A DNA stretch of 8,235 nucleotides, from NCBI GenBank assembly GCA_002342505.1, contig DDQB01000070.1:281-8515 (forward strand), in the 5' to 3' direction. Made by a program: the position numbers and the translations under genes. Below are positions 5,773-8,235 of this stretch, one piece after another (the first letter of the stretch is position 1; every line of letters starts with the position of its first letter). A model generated the notes under the pieces. The model was not told the origin of the DNA, ran no database searches, and saw only the letters and a program-made list of their open reading frames with translations. Source of the stretch: Acidaminococcaceae bacterium UBA2453. Lineage in GTDB: Bacteria; Bacillota; Negativicutes; Acidaminococcales; Acidaminococcaceae.

Positions 5773-6352
5773 GCCGCAACACTTCCCTGCTTATCGCCTC
5801 ATACCGCGGGCCCAGCGGAATCAGTTCCACCACGCGTCCCTTCGGCACGATCGAAAGATTTACCTGCAAATATTCCGGGGGCAGTTCTGATGAAAACAGA
5901 TCGCCCCACTCAATCAACGAAACCCCTTCGCCGCCAACATATTCATAAAATCCGATGTCTGCCAGCTCATCCGGCGAATCCAGACGGTACAGATCGAAAT
6001 GGCGGACCTCCATCACTTTTCCGGCATAAATATTCATCAGGGAAAAGGTGGGGCTCACCACGTCTTCTTCTTCCACGCCCACAGCCTGACACACGCCTTT
6101 GCTCAGCAATGTCTTGCCTGCGCCCAGGTCGCCGCTGAGACAGTACACATCGCCGTCTGCCGCCAGGCTGCCCAACAGTTTTCCGAAATTTTCCGTCGCA
6201 TTTTCATCGGCCAGGAAGAAACGGACCGTTTCTTCTGTCAGATCTTTTTGCACTGAGATGCCGTTCTTCCACGGCTGCTGTTCGGGTACAGGCCCGGCGT
6301 TATCCGGATTATTTTCTGCCTTGCGATGTTTTCTGCACGAGTGGGTATCCAT
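5753..6352 (-). CDS. tsaE: tRNA threonylcarbamoyladenosine biosynthesis ATPase TsaE
   Basis: TsaE is the P-loop ATPase that binds the TsaB-TsaD dimer and resets it between rounds of t6A synthesis. The Walker A motif GDLGAGKT is at 74-81. The family motifs SPTFSLMNIY (100-109), HFDLYRL (118-124) and IEWGD (147-151) follow. The protein has 199 residues, about 40 more than usual. The excess is N-terminal (residues 1-35, polar, with Cys6 and basic residues), before the domain starts at about VQKDLTEET. The chosen ATG has a good AAAGGAG ribosome binding site 10 nt upstream, so the extension is probably translated. A GTG at codon 34 is a weaker alternative. It lies 29 nt after the GerMN gene and overlaps tsaB. 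Confidence 0.96.
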   Translation of the reverse strand: MDTHSCRKHRKAENNPDNAGPVPEQQPWKNGISVQKDLTEETVRFFLADENATENFGKLLGSLAADGDVYCLSGDLGAGKTLLSKGVCQAVGVEEEDVVSPTFSLMNIYAGKVMEVRHFDLYRLDSPDELADIGFYEYVGGEGVSLIEWGDLFSSELPPEYLQVNLSIVPKGRVVELIPLGPRYEAISREVLRHVNAGA

Positions 6353-6381
6353 ATAATTTTTTCTCCTTTTTCTTTCCTGTC

Positions 6382-6975
6382 TTATTTATTTTTTTTGTCC
6401 GGCTTTTTCAATACGTCCGGATTCCGCGTCAGCGGATCCAGCAGATCCATATGCCCGCTTATGGTATCGATCTCTTTTCCTTCTACCAGGAACTTCACCT
6501 TTTTGATCGCGGGGAATTCCGTAAGGGTACAGACCACTGCGTTGATCATCATCCGTTCATTAAAGGACCCCTGTCCGCGGGATGCAAAATTCTGATTGAA
6601 ATTTACCGTAGCCGTATCGCCGTCTACTTTTACGCCCAATACCTGCGTACCGGCAGGGAACAAGTTAGTCAGCTGTTTGGAAACCGGATCGGTGTTCACC
6701 AATGCTTCCACCGCCGCCTCTTCCGCTTTTTTATTGCCCGCCGCATAACGAACCTTTTCCGGGATCAGGATCTCTTCCCCGTTTTTCTGTATGCGGTACA
6801 CCACAAATTCCCTGGTCAGGGGATTCGGATCTTTCAATTCGGTTGCGACCGGATTATTCTGCCCGGTCACATCTTTGACCTCGCCTGTTTTCCCGGTAAG
6901 TTTTTCCGTGGGCTCGCATCCGGTTACTGCCAGCAGCAGGACAAGCATCAGTACCATGCAAATTTTTTTCAACAT
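6382..6975 (-). CDS. GerMN-domain lipoprotein
   Basis: The protein has 197 residues. The N-terminus MLKKICMVLMLVLLLAVTGC is a lipoprotein signal peptide with lipobox VTGC, so Cys20 should be lipidated and the mature protein anchored on the outer face of the cytoplasmic membrane. After a polar linker, residues about 55-172 form a GerMN (sporulation/spore germination GerM) domain. Its visible marks are FVVYRIQKNGEEILIPEKVRY, AVEALVNTDP, LFPAGTQVLGVKVDGDTATVNFNQNF and INAVVCTLTEFPAIKKVKFLVEGKE. GerMN proteins are often found near cell-wall amidases, and here the gene follows one by 19 nt, so an envelope or peptidoglycan role is likely. The biochemical function of the domain is not firmly known. 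I chose the ATG at 6975 because it has AGGAGG 9 nt upstream and gives a proper signal peptide. An in-frame TTG at 7005 does neither. Confidence 0.92.
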   Translation of the reverse strand: MLKKICMVLMLVLLLAVTGCEPTEKLTGKTGEVKDVTGQNNPVATELKDPNPLTREFVVYRIQKNGEEILIPEKVRYAAGNKKAEEAAVEALVNTDPVSKQLTNLFPAGTQVLGVKVDGDTATVNFNQNFASRGQGSFNERMMINAVVCTLTEFPAIKKVKFLVEGKEIDTISGHMDLLDPLTRNPDVLKKPDKKNK

Positions 6976-6984
6976 AGTCTCGCG

Positions 6985-6990
6985 CCTCCT
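6985..6990 (-). promoter_or_regulatory. Ribosome binding site fixing the GerMN lipoprotein start
   Basis: A perfect AGGAGG lies 9 nt before the ATG at 6975, just after the TGA stop of the amidase gene. It argues against the earlier in-frame TTG at 7005, which lies inside the amidase gene. Confidence 0.9.
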
Positions 6991-6994
6991 GTCC

Positions 6995-8092
6995 TCAACC
7001 GCCAAAATACTCTTTTAATCCGTCAAAAACTGCCTTGGCAATCGTCTTCTGGAACCAGCTGCTGGCAATTTTTGCTTCTTCATTGGGATTGCTCAGGAAT
7101 CCGATTTCCAGCAATACCGCCGGAATATAGGAACGCTTGATAACATAGAAATTCGCCTGCTGGGTCCCCATGTTCCGCATTTTGGAAGCCGCCGCCAGCT
7201 TTTTCTGGATGGCATTTCCCAGTTTGTAATCATAGCCGGACTTCGGATAATAGTACGTGGCGATACCGCCGATACTGCGATTGTTGTTAGCATTGTGATG
7301 GATGCTGACGAATGCGTCCGCACGGTTGCGGGTGCTGACATCCACCCGTGCCTGCAGTTCATTCTTTGCGGAAGCAAACTTACCGTACACATCCACGTCC
7401 GTAGTACGGGTCATGGAAACAATGGCGCCCTGCGAAACCAGATACTGTTTCAGGTAATTGGCGATCAGCAGCGTCGAAGTTTTTTCTTTATTTCCCCGTG
7501 GTCCGATGGCGCCGGGATCTGAACCGCCATGCCCCGGATCAATGGTGATCCGTTTGCCTTTCAGTCCGCCGGTGGTCGCAAAGTTAATCCGGTTTCCAAC
7601 AGGCGTTGCCGGGGTCTTTGACGGTTTCACCGCAGGACGGCGCACCGAAGTCGCGCCGTATTTCATGGATGCATTCTTTACTTTATTAGTTGTAACATCC
7701 ACCACGATGCGAGGCGGTCTTCCTGTGGATGCGTCCTTCTTCAAAAGAAAACTTTTGACTTCCGAACGCTGCACTTTTTTGTTCATGGGAACACGGACAG
7801 TGACATACTTATTGTCTCTGTCCACGATAAACGTATTGGCCAGGTCGCTCTTGACGGTTCCCCTGCGAGGAACTTTTGAGCCTAATGCGCCGGCCACTTT
7901 GATCTGTAATTCCCGGTCATGGATCACGCTGACGTTGTAGCTGGTGTTTTCCGATATATCCACCACCAGGCGCAATACGTTAAATTTATCTACGCCCCAG
8001 TTCACATCTGTAACGGAAGACGCCGCCGAAGCGGTACAGGTTACCAGAATACAGATGGTCCAGAGCAGGAATGCAAAAAATTTTCTACGCAA
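6995..8092 (-). CDS. N-acetylmuramoyl-L-alanine amidase (AMIN + Amidase_3), exported
   Basis: This zinc amidase cuts the bond between N-acetylmuramic acid and L-alanine of the stem peptide in peptidoglycan. The 365-residue protein starts with a signal peptide (MRRKFFAFLLWTICILVTCTASA, probable cleavage after residue 23). An AMIN domain follows at about 27-137 (VNWGVDKFNVLRLVVDIS to PPRIVVDVT), which targets such enzymes to the wall or septum. A basic Pro/Lys/Thr linker spans 140-170, and the Amidase_3 catalytic domain spans about 181-362. Catalytic and zinc-binding residues are present: H188 in DPGHGG, E203 in NKEKT, H265 in SIHHNA and E329 in LLEIGF. I chose the TTG start at 8092 because AAAGGAGGG lies 6 nt upstream and the signal peptide follows directly. 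It is the first gene of the operon. AmiC-like and CwlD-like family members are similar, so no symbol is given. Confidence 0.95.
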   Translation of the reverse strand: MRRKFFAFLLWTICILVTCTASAASSVTDVNWGVDKFNVLRLVVDISENTSYNVSVIHDRELQIKVAGALGSKVPRRGTVKSDLANTFIVDRDNKYVTVRVPMNKKVQRSEVKSFLLKKDASTGRPPRIVVDVTTNKVKNASMKYGATSVRRPAVKPSKTPATPVGNRINFATTGGLKGKRITIDPGHGGSDPGAIGPRGNKEKTSTLLIANYLKQYLVSQGAIVSMTRTTDVDVYGKFASAKNELQARVDVSTRNRADAFVSIHHNANNNRSIGGIATYYYPKSGYDYKLGNAIQKKLAAASKMRNMGTQQANFYVIKRSYIPAVLLEIGFLSNPNEEAKIASSWFQKTIAKAVFDGLKEYFGG

Positions 8093-8098
8093 ACCGTT

Positions 8099-8107
8099 CC
8101 CTCCTTT
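8099..8107 (-). promoter_or_regulatory. Ribosome binding site fixing the TTG start of the amidase
   Basis: AAAGGAGGG lies 6 nt before the TTG at 8092. An in-frame TTG at 8128 has no such site and would fall within about 10 nt of the predicted transcription start. Confidence 0.88.
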
Positions 8108-8143
8108 GCGTGAATTCCTATATATCAACTGCTATGACTATTT

Positions 8144-8173
8144 ATTTTAGCACGAATGAATGGTAAATGTAAA
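8144..8173 (-). promoter_or_regulatory. Sigma-A promoter of the amidase-GerMN-tsaEB-rimI-tsaD operon
   Basis: Read on the - strand, the -35 is TTTACA (8168-8173), the spacer is 18 nt, and the -10 is TAAAAT (8144-8149). TGC directly before the -10 makes it an extended -10 element. The start site would be near 8137, giving a leader of about 45 nt with the ribosome binding site at its end. No other promoter was seen between the operon genes, whose gaps are at most 30 nt. Confidence 0.78.
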
Positions 8174-8197
8174 CACTTTTGCGAGAAATTGTAATTT

Positions 8198-8235
8198 GTG
8201 TGGCCCGGGTGGTACCGCCTTCATAAGGCGTCGCA
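8198..8235 (+). promoter_or_regulatory. Probable T-box antiterminator, 3' end cut by window edge
   Basis: GGGTGGTACCGCC (8207-8219) matches the T-box core GGGUGGNACCGCG at all but the last base. The matching part includes the UGGN that pairs with the tRNA acceptor end. It is followed directly by a 6-bp hairpin (CGCCTT at 8216-8221 with AAGGCG at 8225-8230) and then GTC, as in the upper helix of known antiterminators. The orientation predicts a regulated gene to the right of the window on the + strand, typically an aminoacyl-tRNA synthetase or amino-acid gene. Caveats: the bases after GTC are GCA rather than the expected CCC, so the lower helix is not canonical in the visible part. Also, only about 105 nt separate it from the oppositely oriented amidase gene, little room for a normal Stem I. 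The tRNA specificity cannot be read. Confidence 0.6.

Noticed and set aside
6976..7005. Upstream TTG start (7005) for the GerMN lipoprotein
   Set aside because: It would put charged residues before the signal peptide and lacks a ribosome binding site. The ATG at 6975 has a perfect AGGAGG.
8093..8128. Upstream TTG start (8128) that would lengthen the amidase by 12 residues
   Set aside because: It has no ribosome binding site and lies almost at the predicted transcription start. The AAAGGAGGG before the TTG at 8092 and the signal peptide right after it support the shorter form.
8216..8230. Hairpin CGCCTT/AAGGCG read as a terminator for a - strand gene to the right
   Set aside because: On the - strand no T run follows it. 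The bases next to it match the T-box core on the + strand instead.

Overview
The window is about 52% GC by eye and looks like the chromosome of a member of the Firmicutes. The groESL operon carries a CIRCE operator, there is a probable T-box at the right edge, and a GerMN lipoprotein and an AMIN/Amidase_3 cell-wall amidase sit next to the t6A genes. A Negativicutes (Acidaminococcus/Phascolarctobacterium-like) origin is my guess from gene content and protein style; the sequence does not prove it.

Layout. (1) 1-490, + strand: the 3' end of a LuxR/GerE-type helix-turn-helix regulator cut by the window edge, then a clear intrinsic terminator. (2) 491-668: a short intergenic stretch with a nested, nearly symmetric RNA-like fold (535-614) and the groEL terminator (620-651). 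(3) 669-2997, - strand: promoter, CIRCE operator, an unusually long structured leader (about 240 nt), groES, a structured 124-nt spacer, and groEL. (4) 3010-3130: an AT-rich, tract-phased segment upstream of the groESL promoter, running into the intrinsic terminator of the next operon. (5) 3256-8173, - strand: a six-gene operon in the order amidase - GerMN lipoprotein - tsaE - tsaB - rimI - tsaD. It has a good extended -10 promoter at 8144-8173 and gaps of 30 nt or less, with one 20-nt overlap. (6) 8198-8235, + strand: a near-consensus T-box antiterminator sequence cut by the right edge. It presumably belongs to a gene, perhaps an aminoacyl-tRNA synthetase, beyond the window.

How the genes work together. 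TsaE, TsaB and TsaD form the bacterial threonylcarbamoyl-transfer machinery that makes t6A37 on ANN-decoding tRNAs. The TsaC/TsaC2 enzyme that makes the threonylcarbamoyl-adenylate substrate is not here and must be encoded elsewhere. RimI, an N-alpha acetyltransferase, is a frequent neighbour of tsaB/tsaD. The two upstream envelope genes (an exported amidase and a lipoprotein) are cotranscribed with this set. GroES and GroEL form the Hsp60 chaperonin, and CIRCE predicts repression by HrcA, whose gene is not in the window.

The proteins belong to well-known families, and I do not see a new multi-gene system. The points worth a second look are mainly RNA or regulatory: the T-box with almost no room for a Stem I, the long folded groES leader, the groES-groEL spacer fold, and the structured element at 535-614. 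Two protein oddities are the long N-terminal extension on RimI and an atypical GroES N-terminus.
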